47,616 nucleotides of DNA from Ruminococcus flavefaciens (lineage in GTDB: Bacteria > Bacillota > Clostridia > Oscillospirales > Ruminococcaceae), in the NCBI GenBank assembly GCA_902762855.1, contig CACWPR010000024.1:1-47616 (forward strand). Direction: 5' to 3'. Shown here one piece after another: positions 24,460-32,272 of this stretch; the first letter of the stretch is position 1, and every line of letters starts with the position of its first letter. The notes beneath the pieces were generated by a model that had not been told where the DNA came from, did not search any database, and saw nothing but the letters and a program-made list of their open reading frames with translations. The translations under genes and the position numbers were made by a program.

Positions 24460-24908
24460 CAGACTGCACCTCCGTTCTTATCAGCCATGAGTCTGTAGAA
24501 GGTCTCAGACTCCAGCCTGAGCAGCTCTTCCTCTGAGGCTTCCTTTCTGGCAGCGACGAAGCAGGCAGTGATAAGATCCACCTGACGGCGGGTCTTATCC
24601 TTGAAGAGCTTTTCTGCATAGCCCTCAGCGTCCTCTTCTTTGATCTTCAGGTCGAAGAAATCGATAAGATGATCCGGGATACCTTTGCCTACTGTGGCAG
24701 TGATGAAAGGTGACTCCATGAAGAAGTCCCAGACATCATCTGTGCAGAACGCATTATCCTCCGGGTACACCATAAGAAGAGCCGGTGAACCTATCCTATC
24801 GGAGATCGAAGGAAGGTCTGCCATGTCCCTGAGCCCATGGATCTCTGTTACGAATTCGTAGATCTTTACTTCTAATTCGTCAATCTTTATTTCTAATTCC
24901 AATTTCAT
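24459..24908 (-). CDS. unrecognised cluster protein, possibly a crotonase-like fragment
   Basis: 149 residues, acidic. The N-terminus is a charged helix; the second half (AEKLFKDKTRRQVDLITACF, then LLRLESETFYRLM) has the spacing and character of the C-terminal helices of crotonase-fold enzymes, but the active-site loops are missing. I cannot assign a family. The ATG at 24908 is preferred to a GTG three codons earlier because GGAG is too close to the latter. It overlaps the thioesterase gene by 29 bp and the following crotonase by one base, so it is a genuine translated member of the operon, perhaps a partner subunit of the crotonase. Confidence 0.65.
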   Translation of the reverse strand: MKLELEIKIDELEVKIYEFVTEIHGLRDMADLPSISDRIGSPALLMVYPEDNAFCTDDVWDFFMESPFITATVGKGIPDHLIDFFDLKIKEEDAEGYAEKLFKDKTRRQVDLITACFVAARKEASEEELLRLESETFYRLMADKNGGAV

Positions 24909-25305
24909 CTGAATCACTCTCCAGACATTTTTTTACAGCCTCCGGAACATCACAAATGATGCGTTCTCTGTTGACGTATGCCAGCTTGCCGGTCACACGG
25001 CAGGCCAGGAGTCCGGTGGTCTTGTTTATGATATTATGCTTGTACCTGACGATGCCGCTTGAGCAGCTCATCTGTGAATCTATTCTTACCTCGTCCAGCA
25101 TATGCAGCTCGTGGATATATCTCTGGGAGCTTTCCAGTATTACCGGAAAAAGTCCCTCGGCATTTATAGCGTCAAGGAGGCCTTTTACCCTGAATATGTT
25201 CCACATTGCTGTCTCTGCGTACTGAAGGTACACGGAGTTGTTGACATGGCCGAAGGAGTCAAGCTCATAGCCTCTCACGGTGAGTTCGTATGAACAGCGT
25301 ATCAT
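24880..25305 (-). CDS. acyl-CoA/ACP thioesterase of the 4HBT hot-dog family
   Basis: 141-residue hot-dog protein. The conserved active-site segment ELDSFGHVNNSVYLQYAE matches the YbgC/FadM group, in which the Asp (here D16) and GHVNN define the catalytic loop. It hydrolyses acyl thioesters and could release the finished chain from ACP or CoA. Overlaps the upstream crotonase by ATGA. The presence of a second, alpha/beta-type thioesterase at the end of the operon suggests one releases product and the other proofreads. Confidence 0.9.
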   Translation of the reverse strand: MIRCSYELTVRGYELDSFGHVNNSVYLQYAETAMWNIFRVKGLLDAINAEGLFPVILESSQRYIHELHMLDEVRIDSQMSCSSGIVRYKHNIINKTTGLLACRVTGKLAYVNRERIICDVPEAVKKCLESDSDEIGIRNKD

Positions 25306-26021
25306 CTGCCGGATACCTCCGCAAGGGTTTCCTCGAACCTGCCCTTTGAGGGGTCCTCCTCACCGGCAAGTCCACGGTTTATCGTATCTATGACAGCCTT
25401 TATCTGAGTGATGCTCTTGCCCTCAAGGAGGTCCTTCACGAAGGCCTTTGTCTCTTCAAGAGAGTCCTTCTCATCGCTTATCTTAGTGATGAGACCTGCT
25501 TCAAGGGCTGACTCGGCGGAGAGCATCTCACAGCCGAGTATCATTCTTATAGCCTTTTCTTTTCCGACTATCCGGCTGAGCTTTTCCATTCCGCCCATGC
25601 CGGGGACTACCCCATGCATGACCTCTGTAAGGCCCAGTCTGGACTTTGGGGATGCGATGCGGAACTGGCAGCTCATGGCTATTTCCAGACCTCCGCCAAA
25701 ACAGCCGCCGTTTATTGCAGCGGCTGTCACAATAGGCAGTCTCTCTATAGTTCTCAGGAGCTCTCTGGCATTTTCCAGCTTTTCAGAGAGTCCGCTGCCT
25801 TCGGCGCTGCCGAAGAGAGAAACGTCGGCGCCGTGGGAGAAGTGCTTTCCTCTTCCGGTTATGACAAGAGCCCCGACCTGCGGATTTGCATCCAGCCAGT
25901 CGAGGAGCTCCTTACGGTCTATGAATTCCGGCTCTGTGAGCAGGTTCTTAGGTCCGTTGTCAATGGTGAGTACAGCTATATTATCCTCGGCGCAAAGCTC
26001 TGATAAATTAGATCTCAGCAT
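25302..26021 (-). CDS. enoyl-CoA hydratase/isomerase (crotonase) family, copy 1
   Basis: 239 residues. Crotonase fold with oxyanion segment KHFSHGADVSLF and both catalytic Glu positions present (GGGLEIAMSC and GLTEVMHGVVPGMGG). The ATG at 26021 is preferred to an upstream TTG because GAGAGGG is 5 bases before it. It starts 10 bp after the ACP stop and its stop overlaps the thioesterase start. Hydration/dehydration or isomerisation of an acyl thioester is expected; the sequence does not tell which. Confidence 0.9.
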   Translation of the reverse strand: MLRSNLSELCAEDNIAVLTIDNGPKNLLTEPEFIDRKELLDWLDANPQVGALVITGRGKHFSHGADVSLFGSAEGSGLSEKLENARELLRTIERLPIVTAAAINGGCFGGGLEIAMSCQFRIASPKSRLGLTEVMHGVVPGMGGMEKLSRIVGKEKAIRMILGCEMLSAESALEAGLITKISDEKDSLEETKAFVKDLLEGKSITQIKAVIDTINRGLAGEEDPSKGRFEETLAEVSGR

Positions 26022-26031
26022 CTGTACCCTC

Positions 26032-26334
26032 TCACTGATCAACTATGTCGTTTCCGTACTGATAGATCTTGCAGAACATATCAACAACGTCCTTCATTGT
26101 ATCCATAGGGGACTTGAGCATATACTTGCCGATAGCCTGGAGCTTGATGTCCATGTCGTACTTATCAGCAGTCATTTCGATGAGCTCAACGAACATAAGT
26201 GAGTCACTTCCAAGGTCATTCTGGGGATTTGTCTCCATAGTGATCTCGTCCTTGTCAACTTCGCATTCTTCAGCGTAGTAGTCAAAGATCATGTCCTTTA
26301 TCTCTTCTCTTATCTCAGGTGTGATTTCTCTCAT
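26032..26334 (-). CDS. acyl carrier protein (first of the cluster)
   Basis: 100-residue acidic carrier protein with the attachment site Ser45 in NDLGSDSLMFVEL. It is longer than FabD-type housekeeping ACP (about 77 residues), having an extended C-terminus. The ATG at 26334 is used because the TGGAGG upstream is ideally spaced. It lies second in the operon, between the acyltransferase and a crotonase, and is the likely carrier of the extender unit and growing chain. No phosphopantetheinyl transferase is present in the window. Confidence 0.92.
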   Translation of the reverse strand: MREITPEIREEIKDMIFDYYAEECEVDKDEITMETNPQNDLGSDSLMFVELIEMTADKYDMDIKLQAIGKYMLKSPMDTMKDVVDMFCKIYQYGNDIVDQ

Positions 26335-26406
26335 TGCAAATGCCTCCATTGAAATATAATGTAAAGATAGGGCAGTATACCTGCCTGTATGTCAAGATAG
26401 CCACAT

Positions 26407-27300
26407 TCAGGAATAAATGTCCTCTAAAGTGTATATCTTACATTTTCGTTTAAGTCTTGAAAACTTGCTCACAGCACCGTTAGCACTGACGTCGAAGAAT
26501 TCTCTGCATCCGAGCTCTTCCATTTTAGTCAGGGCGATATCCCAGCGTATGGGGGAGTAGACGTTGAGCTGGTTTTCCTTCATTATGTCTGCACCTGTTG
26601 TCATGATCCTGTAGTCGAAGATAGAAAGTATCGGATACAATGGGTCGGAGTAGACGTCCTGACCGCAGAGGTCAACGTACTCCTGGGAATAATTTTTCAT
26701 TATCGGGTGGTGGTAGGCGACACCTATGCCAAGGCTGAACACCTTGATAGCGCCCTCTTCCTGACAGAGCTCAAGGGCTTTTTCCACAGCGTCGGCATAG
26801 CCGCTGAGCGTAACGTGAAATTTTGAGTTTCCGCAGCCTATGATGAGCTCATCCGGTGAGAAATGTCCCTCCAGGACTTTTGAAGCATCATCGTAGGAAA
26901 AACCGATGACGACACCCATGTCGAGCTTTACGTCATGTTCCTCCAGGCATCTCATAGTGGAGCGGTTCATCATGATTATATCGTGGGCGAAATCATGACT
27001 GACTGCGCCGAAGCATCCGCTTATGCTTACGATGCCTGAGCTGTAGCCTGCACCTATATCAGGGATAATACCTTTTTCTATGTAGTATTCATATACGACT
27101 CTGTCGCAGATGAGGGAGATGACCCATTCAGCGACTCTGCCGTCGTAGGCTTTGTTTTTTTCGATGTCCTTGTTCAGGCCGAGCCTTGTAAAGGTCTGGT
27201 CCAGGTAGACTTCATATTTATCCATGAGCTCTGGTGGGAGCTTTACAAGCAGTTTTTCAGGCTTCGAGCCGATGCCGTTGAAAAGAAAGGCACGTTCCAT
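26407..27300 (-). CDS. malonyl-CoA:ACP acyltransferase-like protein (trans-AT)
   Basis: 297 residues resembling FabD and trans-acting polyketide acyltransferases. FNGIGSKPE stands for the N-terminal GQGSQ motif, the nucleophile elbow is GYSSG with Ser87, the extender-binding Arg is in MMNRSTM (Arg113), and the catalytic His is in AYHHPIM (His197). All three key residues are present, though the sequence is divergent. First gene of the operon. The ATG at 27300 is preceded by AAGGAGG at a rather long spacing of about 12 bases. It probably supplies malonyl units to the cluster ACP. Confidence 0.85.
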   Translation of the reverse strand: MERAFLFNGIGSKPEKLLVKLPPELMDKYEVYLDQTFTRLGLNKDIEKNKAYDGRVAEWVISLICDRVVYEYYIEKGIIPDIGAGYSSGIVSISGCFGAVSHDFAHDIIMMNRSTMRCLEEHDVKLDMGVVIGFSYDDASKVLEGHFSPDELIIGCGNSKFHVTLSGYADAVEKALELCQEEGAIKVFSLGIGVAYHHPIMKNYSQEYVDLCGQDVYSDPLYPILSIFDYRIMTTGADIMKENQLNVYSPIRWDIALTKMEELGCREFFDVSANGAVSKFSRLKRKCKIYTLEDIYS

Positions 27301-27404
27301 GGGCTTTCCCGTCCTCCTTGGAAGGATATCACATAAAAAGCCGCCGGAGACGCAGCGCCTCACAGCCGGATATCCCATATATCATTATCTCAATTACCTT
27401 ATAT

Positions 27405-27434
27405 ATAATAACATCCTGAGGGGCAACTTGTCAA
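27405..27434 (-). promoter_or_regulatory. promoter of the 13-gene biosynthetic operon
   Basis: On the minus strand: perfect TTGACA (27434-27429), 18 bp spacer, TATTAT (27410-27405). The leader to the acyltransferase ATG would be about 100 nt. Confidence 0.7.
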
Positions 27435-27586
27435 TAGAAAAGTGTCCATTTTATGTATTTTTGAGATTATTGACAAAAACAAGGGGTGGAATATAACTAT
27501 TTTTCATAAAGATGAGTGATTATACTGCGCGTAATTGATAGACTGACTATCATTTTGACGTTTTTGTTAATAATTGCCCTGTTATC

Positions 27587-27615
27587 TTGAAAACTTTTCT
27601 GCAATATGATACAAT
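27587..27615 (+). promoter_or_regulatory. promoter for the 860-residue glycoside hydrolase
   Basis: TTGAAA (27587-27592), 17 bp spacer, TACAAT (27610-27615), giving a leader of about 88 nt. Confidence 0.78.
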
Positions 27616-27709
27616 TTATAGTAAGTATGAGTGAATCAGCATCGATTTAAAATTATGTTGACAAGTAGCAGAATACTGCTATAGCTTATCAGAAAACGGG
27701 GGTATTGAC

Positions 27710-30292
27710 ATGAGGATAAAGACTTTTACAGCAGTCCTTACAGCGGTAATGACAGCAATGATGACCATGCCTGCGGTGCCGGCATATTCAGAGGAGGCTC
27801 CTGCTGCTGAATTGCTGGATATATCACAGTTTACGGTACGTGAAGAAAATATAGTCCACCTGGGAGCAGGCTATCTGAGGGATGTTTCTTATTTGTTTGA
27901 TGACCAGGACAAGGTCCCCGCATCGCTGGACAGCATGAAGGTGGATGCAGAGACATTTGCGGCTACATCACGTTCCAACTGGACTCCGAATCAGCAAATG
28001 GAGTACGGAGCCGCATCCTTTTATATCGACTTCGGCGCCAACTATGTGATAACCGGAGCGGCGCTGCTTGACACCAACGGAACTCCCGTCTGGACTATAT
28101 CAGACGGCGAGCCCTTTGCCTGGAATACCGTTGCCACTCAGACTATGGACTGGTATAATTCATGGAGGGCAATAAAGTTCGATGACCCTCGTCCAACACG
28201 TTATCTGCACTTCAGTTCTGACTACTGTGACACCGGAGTCAGTGAGCTTGCACTGTACGGCTATAAGGTATCGGAGCTTACAGAGGAGCAGAAGGCTAAG
28301 ACAGCTCCTAAGTCCTCGGCAAAGAGCGTTAAGCTGACTGCCGGACAGACAGCCGGTTCAAATGTATTTATAGATGACCCCATGACTGCCATGATGGCTC
28401 TGGGAAATGCAAGAGAGTATCACAATTTCAGTTGGCTCCTTGACAACTCCGGAAAAGTGAAGTTCACTCAGGGAACTTGGGGCGACATGGACAGCTTTTA
28501 TTCGACTATGAAGGACAGGGGAATAAGTATTATTCCATGCTTCCAGGGAGGAAGTACAGTCATCTCCGGCGGCGAGAAGGCCAACGAGATACCCGTGCCG
28601 GCCGGTGCGGATACCCTCGACCCGGAAAGCTATGCAGTCCATGCCCAGGCCATGTATCAGGTAGCTGCACGTTACGGCAGCAACAAGGACATCGCCCTTT
28701 CCACATTGAATATCACTGATGCTCAGGAACCGAAGGTGGGAATGGGACTGCTTGATGCTCTTGAAAACTGCAATGAGCCCAATAAGAGCTGGGCAGGCAA
28801 GGCGAATTACTTCACCCCCTATGAGCTTGCTGCGATGTGTTCCGCTGATTACGACGGACACGAGGGGACTATCCCGAATGCGGGAGTCAAGACTGCTGAC
28901 CCGGACTTCCGTCTTGCTGTAGGAGGACTGCTCTCGCCGGAGTCAACACTTATCGAGTACCTTGACGAGATGAAACTCTGGTTCGACTACAACCGCTCCG
29001 ACGGAAAGTTCGCAGTTGACATCATAAACGTTCACATGGGGCCTGGCACATATAATGTAGAGGACAGTGATTTCCGGAGCAGAGTCCGTGAGCTGAAGGA
29101 ATGGATAGCCAAGAATGCTCCCGGTGCAGAGCTGTGGATATCGGAGTTTGAGATACCCATGGGCGACTGTGAGCAGGAGGGAGTTGATGCCCACGACGAT
29201 GAGAATTATCAGACAAAGTACGCTCAGAGAGTTTCAAGGACATATCTTGCAGCAATGGCTGAGGGTGTTGACCGGATGACAAAATTCCAGCTCCGTGACG
29301 AAGGAGAGGGAGTTTATTACAATTCCGGACTTGTTACAGGCAAGGGCGAGTGGAGCAAGAAGAAGGCCTGGTACTATCTCTCCTGCATGACGAACGTGCT
29401 GAAAAATGCCGACTTCAAAAGCGAGACCATTTCAGACGGTGTGGAGATGCTGGAATTCAAGGACAGGTCCGGGGACATCATCAAGTGCCTTTGGTCACCT
29501 ACAAATGAAGATAAGACCGTCAAGGGGTACAAGGTCTCTGCGGAGGGCAAGTCAAACGCATATCTGACAGTCCCATCAGAGCTTGCTGAGGGAACGACCT
29601 CAAAGCTGGACATCACCGGCGGCAGCGTCACTGTTGACGTAACTGAAACACCTGTATATCTGATATTTTCCGGTAAGGAAAAGACCATAGTCAACGGGCA
29701 GAATACTCAGCTCAGACCCAAGGAGATAAGTCTCAGTGAGGATAAGTCAACGGAGGTCTGTGACCTGACAGCGGAGCCTTCCGACAGTACTCTTGGACGG
29801 GTCTACAAGATGTTTGACGAGCCTGATTCCATGCCTGACCCGATATACGGCAGTACTGCCGGTATGTCAGCTCCTTCCACCAGCGCAGGAGGTTCCGGTG
29901 TTACAGCATATGCCTTTTTTGACAAGCCTTGTGTGTTCAACGGCTTCTCCGTATATGATACCTACGGCACCGGCGGTATATCAGTCTACGACGCACACAC
30001 CGGCAAGCTGCTCTGGTCCAGTGACCTTGGCGGGTATATGTACAGGGCAGTGACTCTCACTCCTGATTCTGCACCAACTGACTGCCTGAAAATAGTCAAG
30101 GAGGGCGGAGATATGAACGAGCTCACATTCTACGGCTATGAGGCTCCCTCAGTGAAGTCCTGGGACGTTGACAAGGACGGCCGGGTAGATGCCTTTGACC
30201 TTTGCCTTATGAGAAAGTCACTCATTGCAGGCGAGACAATATATGATGTGGCGGACCTTGTGGGACTCAGCAGGTTCCTGCTGGGAGAATAA
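27710..30292 (+). CDS. secreted multidomain glycoside hydrolase (clan GH-A-like) with dockerin
   Basis: 860 residues. A signal peptide (1 to about 27) is followed by a discoidin/F5-8-like domain (about 37-187), then a (beta/alpha)8-type catalytic domain (about 210-600) with candidate acid/base Glu356 in NCNEPNK and nucleophile Glu479 in LWISEFEIP, as in clan GH-A (GH39-like; family uncertain). A second copy of the discoidin-like domain follows (about 690-812), then a short dockerin (about 815-860) whose first calcium loop DVDKDGRVDAFD is intact while the second repeat (YDVADLVGLSRFLLGE) has lost its loop. GGGGG precedes the ATG. The enzyme should be exported and docked to a scaffoldin. Substrate is probably a plant-wall or other polysaccharide. 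Confidence 0.85.
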   Translation: MRIKTFTAVLTAVMTAMMTMPAVPAYSEEAPAAELLDISQFTVREENIVHLGAGYLRDVSYLFDDQDKVPASLDSMKVDAETFAATSRSNWTPNQQMEYGAASFYIDFGANYVITGAALLDTNGTPVWTISDGEPFAWNTVATQTMDWYNSWRAIKFDDPRPTRYLHFSSDYCDTGVSELALYGYKVSELTEEQKAKTAPKSSAKSVKLTAGQTAGSNVFIDDPMTAMMALGNAREYHNFSWLLDNSGKVKFTQGTWGDMDSFYSTMKDRGISIIPCFQGGSTVISGGEKANEIPVPAGADTLDPESYAVHAQAMYQVAARYGSNKDIALSTLNITDAQEPKVGMGLLDALENCNEPNKSWAGKANYFTPYELAAMCSADYDGHEGTIPNAGVKTADPDFRLAVGGLLSPESTLIEYLDEMKLWFDYNRSDGKFAVDIINVHMGPGTYNVEDSDFRSRVRELKEWIAKNAPGAELWISEFEIPMGDCEQEGVDAHDDENYQTKYAQRVSRTYLAAMAEGVDRMTKFQLRDEGEGVYYNSGLVTGKGEWSKKKAWYYLSCMTNVLKNADFKSETISDGVEMLEFKDRSGDIIKCLWSPTNEDKTVKGYKVSAEGKSNAYLTVPSELAEGTTSKLDITGGSVTVDVTETPVYLIFSGKEKTIVNGQNTQLRPKEISLSEDKSTEVCDLTAEPSDSTLGRVYKMFDEPDSMPDPIYGSTAGMSAPSTSAGGSGVTAYAFFDKPCVFNGFSVYDTYGTGGISVYDAHTGKLLWSSDLGGYMYRAVTLTPDSAPTDCLKIVKEGGDMNELTFYGYEAPSVKSWDVDKDGRVDAFDLCLMRKSLIAGETIYDVADLVGLSRFLLGE

Positions 30293-30304
30293 CAGCATAA
30301 ATAA

Positions 30305-30332
30305 AACGGCGCACTTCGGATAGTGCGCCGTT
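30305..30332 (+). terminator. terminator of the 860-residue glycoside hydrolase
   Basis: Perfect 11-bp GC-rich stem (30305-30315 with 30322-30332) and 6-nt loop, with only a short T stretch following. Confidence 0.7.
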
Positions 30333-30427
30333 CATATAGAAGTCCACCGAGGCAGTGCTGCGGGAAATTTACAGTATGATTTTATTCATATAGAGCAGGA
30401 TCTTCTATTGTGAGAAAAAATTACGAT

Positions 30428-31282
30428 TTACATATTAAAATGTTTCTCGTTCAAGATATAACCATTTTCACTGAGTGTATATACCTTTCCTGTTCCTGAA
30501 ACAATGCTTTCGCCATTGTCAATGAAGGTATAAACTGAATCATCTCTTAGTCCTACTGAGAAAATAATATTACCTTTTTCAGCAGAATAGGCATCAGTAA
30601 AATAAAAAGGTTCGGTTCTTGAAGAACCATATTTATATCCAAGGCCTATTATAAAGTCAAATTTAGGACAGTAGCAGAGCTTTACATAATGCTCTTCAAA
30701 CTTATTTTCTGCATACCAAAGCTCATTGCCATTTTCAGAAAAACACATTATGCCACCGCACATGATCGTACAGAATACTTTGTTGTTTCCGAAACATAAA
30801 CAAAGAACTTTTTTATCTGTAAGACTTGCTGACACTTCATTCCATATGAGGCACTCATTTTTCGTTAGTTTTACATCAAGCGGGTGATTGGAAAATATCT
30901 TTTTGATCCCATTTTCAACTGAAATGACACTTCCGTCCGTTAATGACATTGTGTATAGTTTATTATCTTCATTGATAGCAAACAGCATTGTTTCATCGGC
31001 AGAAAAGCAGATCCGCTGTACTCTTTTAACTTCCTTTGTAGTCCAGAGTTCAGCGCCGGTCACCAATTCAAACAGAGTTATACCGAATCTGCTATATGCA
31101 GCTGCCGCAAAATATTTTCCACTGTCAGCAATACACATTCGCTTTCCGCCACTTTGAAAATGAGTACTATATTCTCCGAGTTTTCTGCCTGTAGTCGATT
31201 CGTACGCTGAAACTCGCTTTTCAAATTCTGCCGCAAGAAAAAACTTTCCTTTCTTCGACGATTCCATTTCATAAATACGCAT
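30428..31282 (-). CDS. beta-propeller-like (WD40/PQQ-type) orphan protein
   Basis: 284 residues made of repeating beta-strand-rich units with recurring patterns such as SGKYFAAAAYSRFGITLFEL, ADETMLFAINEDNKLYTMSL and NGNELWYAE, resembling WD40 or PQQ-like propeller blades. No signal peptide and no catalytic motif are visible, and I cannot name a family. GAGGGG precedes the ATG. Codon use is much more AT-rich than neighbours (many AAA, TTT, ATA), which together with the solitary mobile-element end 38 bp upstream suggests recent acquisition. It is transcribed alone. Confidence 0.65.
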   Translation of the reverse strand: MRIYEMESSKKGKFFLAAEFEKRVSAYESTTGRKLGEYSTHFQSGGKRMCIADSGKYFAAAAYSRFGITLFELVTGAELWTTKEVKRVQRICFSADETMLFAINEDNKLYTMSLTDGSVISVENGIKKIFSNHPLDVKLTKNECLIWNEVSASLTDKKVLCLCFGNNKVFCTIMCGGIMCFSENGNELWYAENKFEEHYVKLCYCPKFDFIIGLGYKYGSSRTEPFYFTDAYSAEKGNIIFSVGLRDDSVYTFIDNGESIVSGTGKVYTLSENGYILNEKHFNM

Positions 31283-31319
31283 TTAATTTGCCCCTCTGAA
31301 TCCTGTTTCATATTAGTAA

Positions 31320-31341
31320 TATAGGCAACACCGCACAAAGA
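31320..31341. repeat. solitary copy of the MITE terminal repeat
   Basis: 22 bp identical to the right end of the element at 15623-15761 (TATAGGCAACACCGCAC and following). No matching opposite end was seen within about 1 kb on either side, so it is a remnant or a different, larger element's end. Confidence 0.7.
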
Positions 31342-31379
31342 CCGCGTCACACTTATGTGCGCCGTTTGGTTATAGATAC

Positions 31380-32198
31380 TCAGTAACTTCTTTTGCTGAT
31401 GAACAGCAGACTTCCGCCTGCAAGTACGGTTATGATACCGGAGATGATACAGCGTGAAGTGACTGCGCTTTTCAGTGCAGATGCCGCTTTGGTCAGGGAG
31501 TCAAGGGGCAGGGACATCTCATCAGGTTTGAATGCGGAGCTGAGTATCATTCCTGTGATAAGCACCAGTCCTCCGGCGGTCAGGAGAGCAGTCCCGAAGG
31601 CTTTCATACGGTCCTCACTGAGAAAGTACACCGCTGCCAGTGCAGCCGCTGCAAGTACGGTAAAGAGTACCGCTCTGAAGGTCCCACCGCTGAGGGAGAC
31701 AGGCAGCTTGTCAGTATAGCTGCTGATGTCAATGGTATCACGGCCGGAGCTGACGGCCTTTTCTATGAGCTTGTCAGTCTCAGATGCAGAGAGCGAGAGC
31801 CCCTCACGGGCAATATAGCTGTGAGCTTTTTCTGAGATGCTGCTCTGGAGATACCGGCCGTCCACTGAGACTTTTTTGCCGCTGTAGAGCTGGTCAAATA
31901 CGGCGTCGGCCTCTTTCCGCACAGCTTCCTCAGTGATGACCTCCTGCATTATCGAGTCGGCCTTGTCACGTGCTTTTGCCGGAGGGTCCGAAGAAAGCCA
32001 GGCTTTTTTTGCCTTTGAGCGTATGGAGTCTGTGACTTCAACGTAGACTCTGTTGTCGGTGAAGGCTTTCTGAACGTATCTTTTGCTGAGCAGGGTAGTT
32101 GACAGAGCCATGAATACCACAGCCCCACAGAGAAGTATACCTGCGGCGAATGGCAGGAGCTTTTTCCAGTCGTTACGTATGTCAGCGTACTGTGCCAT
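31380..32198 (-). CDS. uncharacterised membrane protein with large extracytoplasmic loop
   Basis: 272 residues. One N-terminal membrane helix (about 15-35) is followed by a mostly helical, charged extracytoplasmic region (about 36-175), two or three membrane helices (about 178-195, 205-225) and a final helix near the C-terminus. No conserved catalytic motif is recognisable. The ATG at 32198 has AGGAGG nearby; the frame is open further upstream but that part would cross the corA terminator. It follows corA on the same strand, separated by a terminator-like hairpin. Confidence 0.65.
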   Translation of the reverse strand: MAQYADIRNDWKKLLPFAAGILLCGAVVFMALSTTLLSKRYVQKAFTDNRVYVEVTDSIRSKAKKAWLSSDPPAKARDKADSIMQEVITEEAVRKEADAVFDQLYSGKKVSVDGRYLQSSISEKAHSYIAREGLSLSASETDKLIEKAVSSGRDTIDISSYTDKLPVSLSGGTFRAVLFTVLAAAALAAVYFLSEDRMKAFGTALLTAGGLVLITGMILSSAFKPDEMSLPLDSLTKAASALKSAVTSRCIISGIITVLAGGSLLFISKRSY

Positions 32199-32243
32199 AA
32201 ACGGCCTCCTTTCGTATTGGATGCTCAGGGCGGAGATTATGAA

Positions 32244-32270
32244 AAAGGGGGGGCCGCCTGCGGCCTCCCT
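32244..32270 (-). terminator. terminator of the corA-like gene
   Basis: On the minus strand, a GC-rich stem (GGGAGGCCGC against GCGGCCCCCC with one mismatch) is followed by TTTTT, immediately after the corA stop at 32273. Confidence 0.75.
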
Positions 32271-32272
32271 TA

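Larger units (their letters stand above)
27301..27709. other. divergent intergenic region between the biosynthetic operon and the GH gene
   Basis: About 410 bp, AT-rich in its right part. It holds the minus-strand promoter at 27405-27434 and the plus-strand promoter at 27587-27615. A second plus-strand candidate is TTGACA (27470-27475), 16 bp, TATAAC (27492-27497). A small hairpin TAGCAG-AATA-CTGCTA lies in the GH leader. No gene is seen. Confidence 0.6.

Noticed and set aside
27512..27538. Very short ORF (8 codons) in the divergent intergenic region
   Set aside because: No ribosome binding site at usable distance and no coupling to a downstream gene.
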